Of a stretch of 64,000 nucleotides of DNA, positions 43,951 to 56,764 are shown in pieces. This DNA is from Tillandsia leiboldiana (lineage: Eukaryota > Streptophyta > Magnoliopsida > Poales > Bromeliaceae), in the NCBI GenBank assembly GCA_029204045.2, contig CM055061.1, positions 42,866,977-42,930,976 of the forward strand, in the 5' to 3' direction. The translations under genes were made by a program, and so were the position numbers. Numbering within the stretch: position 1 is the stretch's first letter; each line of letters begins with the position of its first letter. The notes under the pieces were generated by a model. It did not search any database, had not been told where the DNA came from, and saw only the letters and a program-made list of their open reading frames with translations.

Positions 43951-45888
43951 ACCGCCCTATCGAAGATTCCCGACCCCTTATAGTTCGGGAACACAAACAA
44001 TTTTCGGTACTACACGCAGAAGACACCAACAGGGCCCGAAAGTCCGGGAGACCTACACCTACACCCTATCAAACAAGAACAGGTCCAGGCTCGGCCCCCG
44101 TGGCTTTTCGTCCCGACAAAAGAACGACCCCTAGAACCCAGACCACTCGAATCCTTTCGAGTGGGGATCTTTACAGGAAAAAGGTGACATTTGTTATTGA
44201 AAGCCATTTTCACTCAACCCACACAGGGTGAGGATTAAAAGTAGTACCCTTTTTGAAAAGCTATCTTGTTTTGAGAAGAAATCCATTTTTTAATGATTTT
44301 TAGTTCTTTTTAGAAAAACAGTTTAGAAAAATAAGTGTTTTAACCCAAACCCCGAAGGGCTGATGCCTTTGTCCAATCACACAAGAACAGACTCCAGCGG
44401 CCCTTCGTGCTTGGAAGAAAACATTGGTAGACTAAAATCATGTTGTAGTCGAAAAGGGTTCTGGGTTCTAGGTCCGGCTAACACTATTAAACTACTGCCG
44501 CTAACACAGTGGCTACAGACCCAAACAGGGGAAAACAAGACCTTCCCGGGACCACCGTTTATCCCCAAACGGTTCCCGGTACAGACAAGCGATCCACTAC
44601 ATCTACCAGACTCCACTCTGCTCCCAAGCACGAGTGCAAATGCATCCCACACTAAAAAGAATCCGCGACCCGCTCGGACCCATTACCCGGGCGAGGATAA
44701 CACTAAGTCCAGGAATGAAACATAATGTGTGGATGTCATAAACATAAATAACCCTAGCCCAAGTGAGGGTTTTCTACTGGTCTGGTTACACATGCAACAT
44801 ATGACGGGGTGCTAGGTCAGGTTCCAAGATAACAATAATTTAACAGGTGGTAGGAAGCAAAAGAGATCATACGATCATCAGATAAATACAAAGAATAAGA
44901 ACATTCAAATTCTATCATGCTATCCCATCCAATCCCTATCATGCATGATTCTATATCAATAGAATTAGCGCACAGTCCATAGATCCTGAAAGCAAAAGCC
45001 ACCCACCTGAGGCGCTAACTGTCCAAGATCCAACAGCTGAAAACACCAGGAACAGCAACCTCCAAATAATCCTCAGTCCCACAATCCCTGAGCAACTCTT
45101 CCTGGTACAACATACAGTCCAAAGTTACACTTAATTCCAAAAAAATCCAAGTTTTACAATTCTCCTAGGAACAGTCCTCTTAATGCGAAATTTTCACCTA
45201 GAAAACAAACTCCAAAAATTCCAATAAAAATACGACAGCGATCCTTGCGTCGAGACCTTCGAACGGGTACCTGCGGGTCCAAATCCAGAGCACAGTAGGC
45301 CCAGTTAAAATTCCACAGTAACGGTGCGCAAAATCCCATAACCAAACAACTGTAAACTCTTGTACAGATAAAAGGAAAATGTATACCTTCGGGGAGGTCT
45401 CCAAAAATTCCAAGAAAAATACTATGATGATTCTCGCGTCGAGTAGATGAAAAAAAGTGTATAAGAGCATCTCAATCCGATGTCCGAGCGTGGAGATAAA
45501 ATTCCATCAATCCGCTGTCCTCAAAAATCCACACAGCAAACAAGGTCCTCAGTGAGCATGGAAGAACTCCTCGAAAAGCTCAAAAACAGGAAATATGGAA
45601 AATACCAAAATCGTAGCCTTACTTGTTGCGAATCCAACGGCGAAGAAATCGCTCGAAAAGATGGTCGGAGTAGGCCGGGGGAGCTCGTGTACCGAAACGC
45701 GACGAAAGAAACACCGAAGAAAGAACGTCGCGACGCGCCAAGAAAATGGGAATCTCGAAAAATCGTGCCACGTAAAATCTCCAAACTCTGCAGAAGGTGC
45801 AGCACTGCGTGGGGATCAACTTTGCTGAAGACTTCCTATCGGTTGAAGCTCGGAAATGCAAAAAAGAAGCAAAAGAAGGCGGCTCGGG

Positions 45889-46620
45889 CTATTTATAGGC
45901 CGCACCAAACAAATGGAAAAATTCCATACATGTTCCAACTTTCGGGCGCTCCCGAAGATTCGGGCGCCCGAATCTGGGCGCAGAGGAGAAACACTGTAGC
46001 CGCCGGAAATTTCCCGTGCCGCCACGTCACCCGCACAGCAAACAGCTGTGCGGGGGCGCGCCGGGAGTGGCCACGTGGCCCTCCCGGTGGCCGACACGTG
46101 TCCCGCACAACAAACAGCCGTGCGGGGCGCGTGTGGTGCCGCCGCGTGGCGCCTCCCCGGTCAAACGGGTAGGTGGCGCCCGCCAATGGCGGGGCGCCAC
46201 CTGGCCTGCACAGTGTCGCGGTCACACGTGCGGGCAGGCGCAGCCTGACCGCCTGCCACGCACGCGCCCCGAGGCGCCCGCCCGCGACCCCGTGCGCCGC
46301 GCCTCGTGAGCCCGCGAGTAGCACGCCAACACGTGTCCCCTGCACCCGGTCCACGCACCCTACTTCGGGTTCCGTGGACCGCGCCGCGTGAGCCGACCAA
46401 CCGGGGACTGCCATGTGTCCACCCGCCCTTGGTCCATGCACCGCCGCGCCACCCAGTAGAACGCGCATCACGAGCCCGCCAATCAGGCGGCTCCACGTGT
46501 CCATGCGCCGGGTCCGTGCACCCAGCCGCGCCCCTCTGTGGACCGAGTGCTTGCGGACCGGCCAATAACAAGCCGCCACGTGGCAGCCGGCGGTCCACGG
46601 CCCTCCCATGCACCGAAATT
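45889..46620 (-). promoter_or_regulatory. LTR-3 promoter: TATA, GGGCGCCC palindrome, CCAAT/G-box modules
   Basis: Minus-strand CTATAAATAG at 45889-45898. TTCGGGCGCTCCCGAA and ATTCGGGCGCCCGAAT lie about 50-80 bp upstream (45943-45974). Modules with CCAA(T) and ACGTG cores follow near 46070, 46095, 46330, 46400, 46480-46500 and 46560-46585. Confidence 0.55.
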
Positions 46621-46905
46621 CACGAAAACTTTCTGGGAGTCCGTTTTTGGGCATCCGGACTCAGAAACATACAAGCAAATAGCCGTTTTCAAGCGTTTTT
46701 CCGCGCTGATCCAAATCCAACCTCTGTTTGGCCCAAAACCACTTTGAAAATTTGGCAAATGCAGCCGAAGGCCAATCCAGCTATGGATATCACACAGGGT
46801 CCATCTGTGGCATCCCTTTGATGCACTATGGGCCAGACACACCAACACTAGGTGGTTCTACACCACGGTTCATGGGAGAAGCTACATGGGATCGGGGTCA
46901 CCACA

Positions 46906-47975
46906 AGGACTATCTCCAATTCGATTGTATCCAAGGCCGAAACGGTTTGTTTAATCAAGACCAAGGCATCTTATCCAACTTGCTCCTTCCCGAAGAAAAT
47001 CGCTTCAAATCATCTTTAAGTTGGAAAATGGTCTTTGTCATTTCCATTTCTTCCTGACGAGCGTCGGAGCAGAGCTTCAAAAAGTAACTTGCTTTATCTA
47101 CCAATTTATGTGTTCCTTCTCGAATGCTCATTTTTCTCTTGAAGGGAAAACATTTACTTTGATCAAGTTATCCCTTTCCACTTCAAGAGCGTTTGAGAGA
47201 GAAGTTGCCCTTTTTGCTTCTTCTTCGAGATCCTGCAATCTCCCTCTCAAACCCTTGTTTTGCTTTTGCCAGTTTCTTTGAATCCTTTAAAAGTTTATGG
47301 TAGGCAAAAGCAAAGTCTTCACCTTCGGAATTACTCGATTCGTTGTCCGTTGCATTCTTTTCAACTGGGAGGAGTTGGACAATGAATCGGATGTACTTGC
47401 CATAAAGCACACGAAAGGTGAAGTTGTGGACGCGTGGAATGCCGTTGCGTTGTTTTCTTCATCACTGAAAGATGACTCATTTGACGTTGAGGTGTCATCC
47501 CAAGTGACGGCTTCCATCGCTTTCTTCTTCGACGGATTCTTATTGGGACACTCCGTTGAGATATGGCCGTATCCTCGGCACTTAAAGCATTGGACTTGTC
47601 CCTCCGAGCTTTTCGTATCCTTTGAAAACTCTCTTGCTTTCTTGACTTATAGCTTGAAGAACCTTTGCCTTTCTTCGACTTTACGAATGATGAAGTTAAC
47701 TTGAATTACCCCTTTGAAAGTTTCGGCAAAATTTCTTGTCAAGAGAGCAAGCTGCTTCTCGAAATCCTCCATAGATAGGTTCTCGTCGTCGTCTGAGGAG
47801 GATGAATCCGTGTCTTCTTCTTTTGTTGTTTTCAACGCAAAACCTGAAGACTTAGAAGAGGATGCCTTTCCAAAAGAATAGTTAGTAGGAAATGTCATTT
47901 CATATGTTTAAAGTGCACCAACTAATTCTTCTACAAGGATTTCGTCCGGGTGTTTAATAGTTTCAATGGCCGTAA
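46906..47975 (-). pseudogene. Copia gag fragment flanking LTR-3
   Basis: Minus-strand gag sequence homologous to 30740-31800 and 57235-58290. It includes SMEDFEKQLALLTRNF near 47770 and the coiled-coil part near 47200-47400. Several frameshifts are present. It is cut by LTR-3 on the left and the plus-strand copia LTR on the right. Confidence 0.8.
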
Positions 47976-49236
47976 TGTTAGACTTTTGTGTTGGCATATT
48001 TCGTGAGTTGAGTCGGAGTCTTGAAGTGATCAAATTGTCAATCAGTAATCGAAGACTCAGAGAAGATTCAACAAGAGCTCAAGTTGACACTCAGTGTTTT
48101 GAGTCTTGAAGATTGAAGATGAAGAATTATGGATCAATTACACCAATCTCAAGAAAAAATGGATTCGTAATGATCAGGTACGTTAACTAAATAATTTTGG
48201 TGATCCGAATACATTTGTGTAGTTTAGAAACACTTGGATAAGTTTTCATCACATAAAAATCAAAAACTGGACAAGTTATATGTTCAGGATCCGGAACAGG
48301 GGACTACAGTCCGGACCCCGAACATTGGTAGTTCATGCACAAATCCAGTCCTGAACATCCCTGTTTTGTTCCGGACACCGAACGTGGATTTTGCTGAAAC
48401 TGCATGAATAGTCTGGACCGTAGGATTTCGTTCCGGACCCCGAACCTTGATTTTTCAGGAATTCTCTGAAAAACAACGACAGTCCTGAACGAGCCTAATT
48501 CGGTCCGGACCGTCGTGCGGAAAAAATTCTGTTAAGTCAGTTTTTGATGCTTATCTCTTTCCAAAGGTTTCTAACCTATAAATAGACACTTAGGGTTTCT
48601 CAAGAACTACCGATTAATTAAGAAAACACTTGAGAGCAACCCTAGAGGCTAGGTTTTTATCGTTCTTCTCTTTAGCCTCTTTTAGGTCAATTCGACGGTT
48701 CTTCCAAGATCTATCTTTTATCGAATTGATCTAGTCTTTGCTTAGAGATTCCTTCTACGGTTCCTCAATGATAATCTAAGCAAAGGATCACCATCGAAGC
48801 CAATATTCTTACCGGCTGAGTTTGCGTCGTGGATTCGACGTAGCATCGTGGATTCGGTGTGTTGAAGGCGGTTCGTGGATTCGAAACGTGTGCTCGTGGA
48901 TTCGAGTGGCGTTCGTGGATTCGAACGTGTGCAGTGGACGTGCAATCGTGGAACGCAAGGTCCGAAGAAGTTGAAGGAGGGGTTGAGTCCGTGGAGTCGG
49001 TAATCACCTTGTTATTCTTCTTTTCTTAGTGGATTGTTATTGCGTGTTGGTCCCGTGGTTTTTCTCCTGGATTGGAGTTTCCACGTATATCTCGGTGTGC
49101 TATTTTTATTTTCTGTATTGGTTTTATTTTGCACTGAGATTGGTTTTATAAGTATTACACCTATTCACCCCCCCTCTAGTTGTTTGATAGTACCAATTTA
49201 GATCCTTGTGGATCCTTAACATTATAATAACCTACA
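47976..49236 (+). mobile_element. Copia LTR (diverged Sirevirus type), 1261 bp
   Basis: TGTTAGACTTTTG to CCTACA, followed by PBS TGGTATCAGAGC (49239-49250). The downstream half matches the SireNA LTR. The palindrome zone differs: GTCCGGACC-type and TTCCGGACCCCGAAC words (48285-48520) replace GATCCGGATC. The left flank is CGTAA (47971-47975). The element is truncated at 49555. Confidence 0.85.
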
Positions 49237-49270
49237 TGTGGTATCAGAGCGGGTTTTAGGTTTATCTATC

Positions 49271-49555
49271 ATGTCGGGTGAAAGTGGTAATATTTATAGA
49301 CCTCCTCTTTTTGATGGGACTAATTATGCTTATTGGAAAGTGCGGATGAGAGCTTATCTCATCGCAATTGATGAGCGGGTTATGGCAATCCGTGGAATAC
49401 GGTTGGATGCATCCTGTTGAGGAAGTAGGAAATTCTACTACCCCAAAACCTCGCTCTAGATGGTCCAAAGAGGAATTCGAAAGATTTTCTTACAATGGGA
49501 AAGGTATAAACGCTCTATTTAATTCTCTTTCCTCAACTGAGTTCACACGAATTTC
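49271..49555 (+). pseudogene. Copia gag N-terminal fragment
   Basis: ATG at 49271, SGESGNIYRPPLFDGTNYAY, close to SireNA gag. One inserted base near 49380 shifts the frame at WQS. It ends after GAATTTC where the Sire-2 LTR begins, inside the segment that in SireNA continues CGCGTGTGAAACC. Confidence 0.85.
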
Positions 49556-50885
49556 TGTTGGGTTATATATAATTGGATCTAAATAGGGGAAAAAAACACC
49601 TAGAGGGGGGTGAATAGGTGTAAACAATAAACACTCAAAAATCTTTGCGATATAAAACCCAATGCGGAAAAATAAATAACACGAAGAGATTTTTACGTGG
49701 AAAACTCCAAACCGGAGTAAAAAACCACGGGACCGATAACACGGTGAAATCCACTAGAATTATAACACGTACAAAGGTGATATACCGTACTCACAGACGA
49801 CTCAACCTTTTTCCATACGCTCCTAGTTGATCTTCTCCGCTCGCTCCGCAACGCTTCTCGAATCCACGATCTGCGTCCAACGCCGAATCCACGGCGTCCA
49901 ACGTCGACTCCACGATGTCCGACCGAATCCATGGTCTTCACCCAGTAGCACGCTTCGAATCCACGAACGTACCTCGCTCCGAATCCACGAGAGCGGTTGC
50001 ACCTTGCATCCACAAGGCCACGCGAGTCCACGAGCCAATTTTGGGAAAATCGTTGTTTTTTTGGGTGGTGATGATCCGCCGAATACTTAGATTAGAAATA
50101 GATCGGAAATACCATCTAAGTATTCATCAATTTGATTCTACTCAAAATCTGAGTATGGAAAACCTAGAATCAAATTAATAATATAGATGAAGAAACATAG
50201 AATTAAATCTAGTATTTCCTTTCTTCTCTATATGTGGATTTTTCTATTTCGGTCGTATTTTTCGCTTTTGCGTCGTACCCTCAAAGATGAATTAAAGGGT
50301 CTATAAATAGGTTAGAAACCGTTGGAAGAGGATAAGAATCAAAAACTAACCTTTTCTGGAATTTTTCAGGACGGCGATCCGGATCGGATTTCGGCGATCC
50401 GGATTGCAGTAACGAGACAGACAGTTTCCAGAAAACAAAGGTTCGGGATCCAGATCGAAGTGCCTGATCCGGATCGTTCATACAATTCACCAAACACCAA
50501 TGTTCGGGATCCGGATTGAAATGCCTGATCCGGATCGTTCATATATTTCGGTAAAAACCAGTGTTCGGGATCCGGATCAAAAGAGGCTACGATCCGGATT
50601 GAATTTGCGTATGAACTAACACCCTTCGGGATCCGGATCGAAGTGCCTGATCCGGATCCTGAACATGTCCCATGTCCAGTTTTTGATTTTTATGGAATTA
50701 AAAATTCATTCCAAGTGTTTCTACACTATAAGAAGTATTCGGATCACCAAAATAATTAGTTAAACATACCTGATCCTTTTGAATTCTTTTTTCTTGAGAT
50801 TGAGTTATATGATCCAACCTTCTTTATCTTCAATCTTCAAGACTTAACCGAATTCACGAAATACGCCAACTCAAATTCCGTAACA
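49556..50885 (-). repeat. Sire-2 3' LTR (1330 bp)
   Basis: Palindromes at 50370-50660, TATA CTATAAATAG-like near 50300-50310 (variant TCTATAAATAGG on the plus strand), and CGTGGATTCG repeats at 49855-50030. The PPT at 50886-50900 is intact. Confidence 0.9.
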
Positions 50886-51543
50886 ATCTCCCCCTTTGGC
50901 GGTTTCGTGACAAAACACAAATCCACTCAAGAAAATTCAAAAAGATATTTTTGTTGCTATCACCATACAACAAAAATTTACAATGGAGATCCAAAATAAA
51001 TAGATACATGAGTTAAACTCCTAAAACAGACTCTAGACTTAGACATCTGTGCTCTCTGCAAAAGAAATCATTCTTGACAAAAGAAATTGTTAGATACCTC
51101 AAGAATTTTATGTCATTCAAAAACCATACACAGAGATGAAGTTTATACTCATTTATACTTACTATGACATTTATATATTCAGATATGTAATTGGATCATA
51201 GTTAAAAAACAACACATCTTCTATGCATTCAAAATCCAAATGTCACAAAATTGGTTAGTCAACATCAACTTGTTAGTTCTATTACATGCCCAAATAGTTA
51301 ATCGAATAGTTAGTCGAGGCATGCATTCATCACAAAAGAAAAACACAAGTTGTGATACTTACCTTCATCGTTCGAAGTTCAGAGTTCACATATCATTGTT
51401 CGTTTCTCTCTCCCCCTTTTTGTCACAAAGTTTAGCCAAAATTACAAAAATAAAGAGAGTTAACAAGTTCAAAAACTAAGGGAAATTTAAGAACTAAAAC
51501 TAACAACCTGCAAAAGAAAAAAAAGTTAGAGTCTGAGGTTAGA

Positions 51544-52135
51544 TCATCCCGAGTCAGAACTGGTGGGATTGCTACAATCCAACTTCTGCAAAATTGCTTT
51601 AAGCAATTTTGATATTGTGGAACACTTTCTTTTCATCTTGTGTTGCTCAGAGATAATCTGTTGGAAGTTTGTGGACAAACTGTCTTGTTCAGCAGACAAT
51701 CTCCGCTGTTCTTGTCGAATGGAGGACCATACATTCGCTTTTGCAGTGTCTCCAGGACGTTGAGGGATGCAGTGTAGATGCAGACGGTGCACTTTGACCT
51801 TCATTCCATGGAGATTCTCTAGGGAGAGAGCGAGCTCTGGTGAAGGGTTCATCAATCTGAATTCCAGTGCCCCGTGAATTCTTTCGCCTAGTGTACTGCT
51901 TGGTTGTTGAGGAAGATTTCGTCAGCTTTTTGCTCTTTAAGTACAACCTGTCTTCTTTATCAACAGCTTGTTGTGCTTGTTTACAGATTTCCTCCCAATC
52001 TTCTTCATCTGATTCTGAATTAATTTGACACACTTTCCTTGTCTCTTCTTGACTTGATTCATCTTGTTCTTCTTTTATAGTCTTACGTGTGTGCACCATT
52101 GCAACCAGAAGGAAGATTATCCATGAAAACGTCAT
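51544..52135 (-). pseudogene. Env-like ORF of Sire-2 (diverged, frameshifted)
   Basis: From the ATG at 52135: MTFSWIIFLLVAMVHTRKTI, then an acidic stretch EEDWEEICKQAQQAVDKEDR and KKLTKSSSTTKQYTRRKNS, shared with Sire-1. A frameshift lies near 51750-51850. The other frame continues with a coiled-coil-like FQQIISEQHKMKRKCSTISK. It lacks most of the Lys/Pro/Ala-rich middle found in Sire-1, so it would be about 80 residues shorter. Membrane and C-terminal parts are the conserved portions. Confidence 0.65.
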
Positions 52136-52162
52136 TATTGCTATTACTTGTGAAAAGAAATC

Positions 52163-52545
52163 CTGTGAGCAACAACTCAAGAACACGAAAAATTGTCAAT
52201 TTTCAAAAATTTAAAAGATTGTACCCAAACAATCATTATCGTGTAGAGAGACTAAGAATCAAATTAGTTTTGCAAAAAGAATTTTAAAAATAGATCAATC
52301 GCATGATTTTGGAAAATTCCCATTATATGCCCTAAAACCGAAATTTTTGAAATCGAAGGCCAAAAATCCGTTTATCATGAGAATACCTAGCATATAATCA
52401 AAACTAATCTACCCTAGAGTTCTTATTTCAAAAGAAATTTGATCAAAAACTAATCCAAAACGAAAAAGATACAGAAATTTCATCACGTTTTGAGGAAGAA
52501 CATGAAAAACTGTGAAAAACCGAGATTTTGATCAATAAAACTTAC
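52163..52545 (-). other. Putative env-like 5' UTR intron in Sire-2
   Basis: Donor TTAA|GTAAGT (52545-52544) and acceptor TTGCTCACAG|GA (52164-52163), at the same positions as in Sire-1. Confidence 0.45.
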
Positions 52546-52663
52546 TTAAAATCGAAGAACTTGAGTTTGTAAGCTTCCAAGACGGATGAATTCTAGAGAG
52601 AGAAGCTCTGGAGACTTTGGAACAAAAGATTGAAGTAAAAAGAAATCAAACCTGCTTTTGTTC

Positions 52664-52755
52664 TATATAAAACCCTAGCCGCGATCCGGATCAGTTCGTG
52701 AATCCAATCCGGATCGGCTACCCGCAGAGAACACCTGCGTTCGGGATCCGGATCG
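52664..52755 (-). promoter_or_regulatory. Internal promoter-like module in Sire-2
   Basis: GATCCGGATC at 52745-52754 and 52683-52692, an AATCCGGATC variant between them, then CTAGGGTTTTATATAG at 52664-52678 on the minus strand. Confidence 0.55.
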
Positions 52756-53731
52756 GCTTGTCCAATCCGGATCGGCTCCAACTTTTTCTTCAGAAAAATT
52801 CAGAAAAATTCTAGAAAATTCAGAAAAAGATTGTAAGCACTTTTGTGTATCAACTTTAACCAAAAATCATCATTTCATTTCAAAAGAAATAGATTATACT
52901 AAATCTATCAATAATAGCCAAATAATGAAATGAAGATTTATAAAAATTAAATCCCTTAAAGTTGAACAACTTCAATTACATCTAACTTGATCTTATGAGT
53001 AATGCCTTTATCAAATCATCAATTTTGTAAAGAAAATGAAATACCAAGATCAATAGATGTTGAAATCCCAGATAAGTTAGATAATATCTAGTCAATTTAT
53101 TGAAGAGAGTGGCTCTTTGAGCATCTTTCATTAAAATTCCCACCTTATACCAACCTTGAAATTTTGACAGAGTCAAGTATTTCAACATGCATTTTATTTA
53201 ATCAAACTTGAAAAACCTTGCTTGGTATACATGTGGTAGCTGCACACAGTACTCGGACGACCGAGGTGGTAGCTCTTTCCTCCATGTGGTGGTAGTTTTC
53301 ACACTCCTCATTGGGATGTAACTCTTTTCACATCTTTTGAGCATATTACATTTCTTTGACTCCCCCTCAATTGGCTATCAATTATTTAAGATATAAAGTA
53401 TTCAACCAACTATTGATCTCGATTTCATACTCGACTAAATAGTCAAATAAGATAAAAACTACACCAAGAGATCATTGAGAGAGAAATTGACTTTGATCAA
53501 AACAAAGATGATTTAATTCACATAAATGATCATTGCATCAAATGAATTATTATGATATCCAAAGCATAATAAATTTCTAAATAACGAAAAGATGCTACTA
53601 AAGTCAATAAGACATATGCTCAATTAATGTTCTATGTCTAAGCATAGATAATGAACAAAACACAAAAACAAAACCTAACCTAAACAAGAGTTTCAAAAAG
53701 AGGTTATTTCAAGGAAAGCATTCCAATTGCT

Positions 53732-55280
53732 TTACGCAAATGAATAAAATGTTTTTGATCCAAAGGTTTTGTTAAAAATGTCAGCTAATTGATCTTCAGT
53801 TGAAATGTAGGAAATTTGAAGAATATTTGATTCAACTAGCTCTCTAAGAAAATGATATCTAAGTTCAATGTGTTTTGTTCTTGAGTGCAACACAGGGTTT
53901 TTTGAAATGTTTATAGCACTAGTGTTGTCACATAAAACAGTTACCGAAGTTGCTGAAATCCGGAAGTCGCTCAACACGCTTTTCATCCAAATGAGTTGAG
54001 TTGAACAACTACCCGCTGAGATATATTCCGCTTCGGCAGTCGAGAGTGCAATGCAGTTTTGCTTTTTACTATGCCATGCAACAAGGACAATGGCCAAGAT
54101 AAAAACATGCACCACTCATACTTTTCCGATCATCCACTGATCCTGCCCAATCGGCATCTGAATATCCTATAATGTCAAGACTTGTTCCCATAGGATACCA
54201 AATTCCGAAGTTTACAGTTCCTTTGACGTACCGGATGATCCGTTTCACCGCTTTCAGGTGATCCTCCTTTGGTGCTGACTGATATCTCTCGCAGATCCCA
54301 ACACTAAAGGATATGTCCGGGCGACTAGCTGTGAGGTAGAGTAGACTTCCAATCATACTTCGATAGAGTTTCTCGTCTACACTATCACTAAGAGATTCAC
54401 TTCCTAATCCCTTATTGCTAGTTCCCATAGGAGTAGGAAAATCTTTAGAATTTTCTAATCCGAATTTCTTTACCAACTCCTTTGCATACTTGGATTGACA
54501 CAGATGGATGCCTTCACCATTTTGTTTCACTTGCAATCCAAGAAAGTATGTCAGTTCGCCCATCATAGACATCTCAAATTCGCTTTCCATGGTTTCTGCG
54601 AATTTAGTAGCATCATTACCCTTTGTTGCTCCAAATACAATGTCATCGACATAGATTTGCTGCAACGATGAAGTTATTTTGATAATGCTTCACAAAGAGA
54701 GTCCTGTCTGCTCCCCCTCGAGTATAGCCCTTCTCCAAAAGGTGCTTTGTTAACATTCATACCACGCTCGCGGTGCTTGTTTTAAACCGTAAAGAGCCTT
54801 TTTCAAACGAAAAACATGGTTAGGTAGTTTACAGTCTACAAAACCTTTCGGTTGAGCCACATAAACTTCCTCATTTAAAAACCCATTTAAAAACGCGCTC
54901 TTAACGTCCATTTGAAAGAGTTTTATTTTAAAGTGACAAGCAATAGCGAATAAGATACGAATGGACTCGAGTCTAGCTACAGGGGCGAATGTTTCATCAA
55001 AGTCTATACCTTCTATTTGAGAGTAGCCTTGAGCAACTAAACGTGCTTTGTTCCTGATGATGGTACCATCCTCATTTTTCTTGTTCTTGAAAATCATTTA
55101 GTACCGATCACATTGTGTTGCTTCGGAGGCGTCGTTAATTCCCAGACTTTGTTGCGTTCAAACTGATGGAGCTCTTCCGTGCATTGCTTCAATCCAGTAG
55201 TCATCCTGAAGAGCTTCATCGACGTTCTTTGGTTCGATCATGGAAACGTAACAAGCGAATCCACAAACCAACTGTCTCCG
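53732..55280 (-). pseudogene. Sire-2 reverse transcriptase and RNase H
   Basis: Same domains as in Sire-1. One-base changes relative to it shift the frame near 54750 (after APRAWYEC), near 54660 (just before YVDD), near 54090 (before AWHSKKQN) and near 53775 (in the ADI-LTKP region). At the GTK-W site a one-base deletion accompanies the stop. YVDD and CDNTSAI are still readable in their segments. Confidence 0.9.
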
Positions 55281-56764
55281 AGTTTTGACTCCTTCTTGTG
55301 GGTCTCCAATAATGTTTGATTCAGGATGATCCTTGGAGATGCGTAACGTTTGAGGTAATGGAGTACTCGGAGGTACATGAGATGATTCCTGCACATCAGA
55401 TAAACTTGAAGAACCATTAGATTCATCATTAATATTGGAAGTATTATCATGAGAAGATGAATTTACAGGAGTATCATCATCAAGAGAGATATCAGGGGTA
55501 GATTTATCAGATGCAAAGTGGAAAGCTTCATCTACTTTAACATTTATGGATTCTACAATCGTTTTAGATTCCAATTAAATACCCGATATGCTCTACTATT
55601 TGTAGAATAACCCAAGAAAATCCCTTCGTCACTTCGAGAGTCAAATTTTCCAAGATTTTCGCGGTCACGTAAAATGTAACACCGACTCCCAAAGATACGA
55701 AAATATTTGATGTTTGGCTTTCTACAAAACCATAGTTCATATGGTGTATTTAACGTTCCCGGGCGCAAATAAACTCGATTAATAACATAGATTGCAGTGT
55801 TCACAGCTTCAGCCCAAAAATATAACGGTAAATTCCGGCTATGAAGCATAACACGTGCCATCTCTTGTACAACCCTGTTTTTGCGCTCGACTACACCATT
55901 CTGTTGAGGTGTATAGGGTGCTGAGAATTCATGTTTAATGCCATTGGAAGTGCAAAAATCAATGAATTTAGAATTTATGAATTCTCCTCCTCTATCACTT
56001 CTAACACGAATGATCTTTTCATTCTTTCAATCATAATACGAAGGCAAATCTCGTGAAAAGAATCAAAAGTATTAGCTTTCTCTTTTAAAAATGCTACCCA
56101 TGAGTATCTAGAGAAATCATCAACCAATAAGAAAATATACCATTTACCTCCCAAGGATGGTTGACGAGTCGCTCCCATAAGATCCATATGCAATAATTCT
56201 AAGGGCCGATTAGTACCAACGTGGTTCAAGTTCTTGTGTGCAGCCCTGGATTGTTTTCCCTTTAGACAACCACCACACACAATGGTTTGTTTAAGTGAAA
56301 GTTTAGGAACCCCCTTGACCACGTCTTTGTTTGAAATTCTAGCAAGTTCCTTAAAGTTTATGTGACCTAGCCTTTAATGCCAAAGTGTTTCATTATTCAA
56401 AGAGGCTAAGTTACAATTTTCAGAAATTTTATTGGGAACAACATGACAATTGTTTTCAGATCTAACCCCCTTTAAAAAGAAAACATGATCCTTATCAGTT
56501 ACAATGCATTCAACAGATGAAAAATTAACTGAAAAACCATTGTCACAAAGTTGACTGATACTTATGAGGTTAGTCTTAAGGCAATCAACAAATAACACAT
56601 TATTTAGAATCGGGCCATCTGGAATAGCTACTGTTCCTTTTCCAACAATTTTGGAAGACTGACCGTCTCCGAAAACTACAAGTCCTCCGGAGATTTTCTC
56701 AAAATTTTGAAAGCAGTTTTTGTCACCGGTCATGTGACGGGAACAACCGCTGTCCAGATATCAA
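55281..56764 (-). pseudogene. Sire-2 protease and integrase
   Basis: The protease start DSGCSRHMTGDKNC lies near 56730-56750, with a TGA in place of Trp just before it. The frame then runs to about 56374 (ISISQLCDNGF). The integrase zinc region and core (55975-56322) are broken by a one-base deletion near 56028, before the DRGGEF Asp. The C-terminal part FLGYSTNSRAYRVFN is broken near 55575. Confidence 0.88.

Larger units (their letters stand above)
36602..45622 (-). other. Putative LTR-contained intron of LTR-3
   Basis: On the minus strand the donor CAACAA|GTAAGG lies at 45622-45621, about 270 bp after the TATA box. The acceptor-like CTTTTGCAG|GTTAGTCGC ends at 36602, about 90 bp before the LTR end. 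About 2.6 kb would be removed once SireNA is excluded. Confidence 0.4.
36512..46905 (-). mobile_element. LTR-3: gypsy 5' LTR (about 4.0 kb) split by SireNA
   Basis: On the minus strand it starts TGTGGTGACCCC at 46905 and ends GGGGCGTGACA at 36512, followed by a PBS. SireNA (37577-43950) is inserted in it, and the target CCGCC is visible on both sides. The right flank AGGAC (46906-46910) should be a TSD, whose partner lies left of the gap. 43955-44830 matches the reverse of LTR-A 3676-4150. No other gene is present. Confidence 0.85.
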
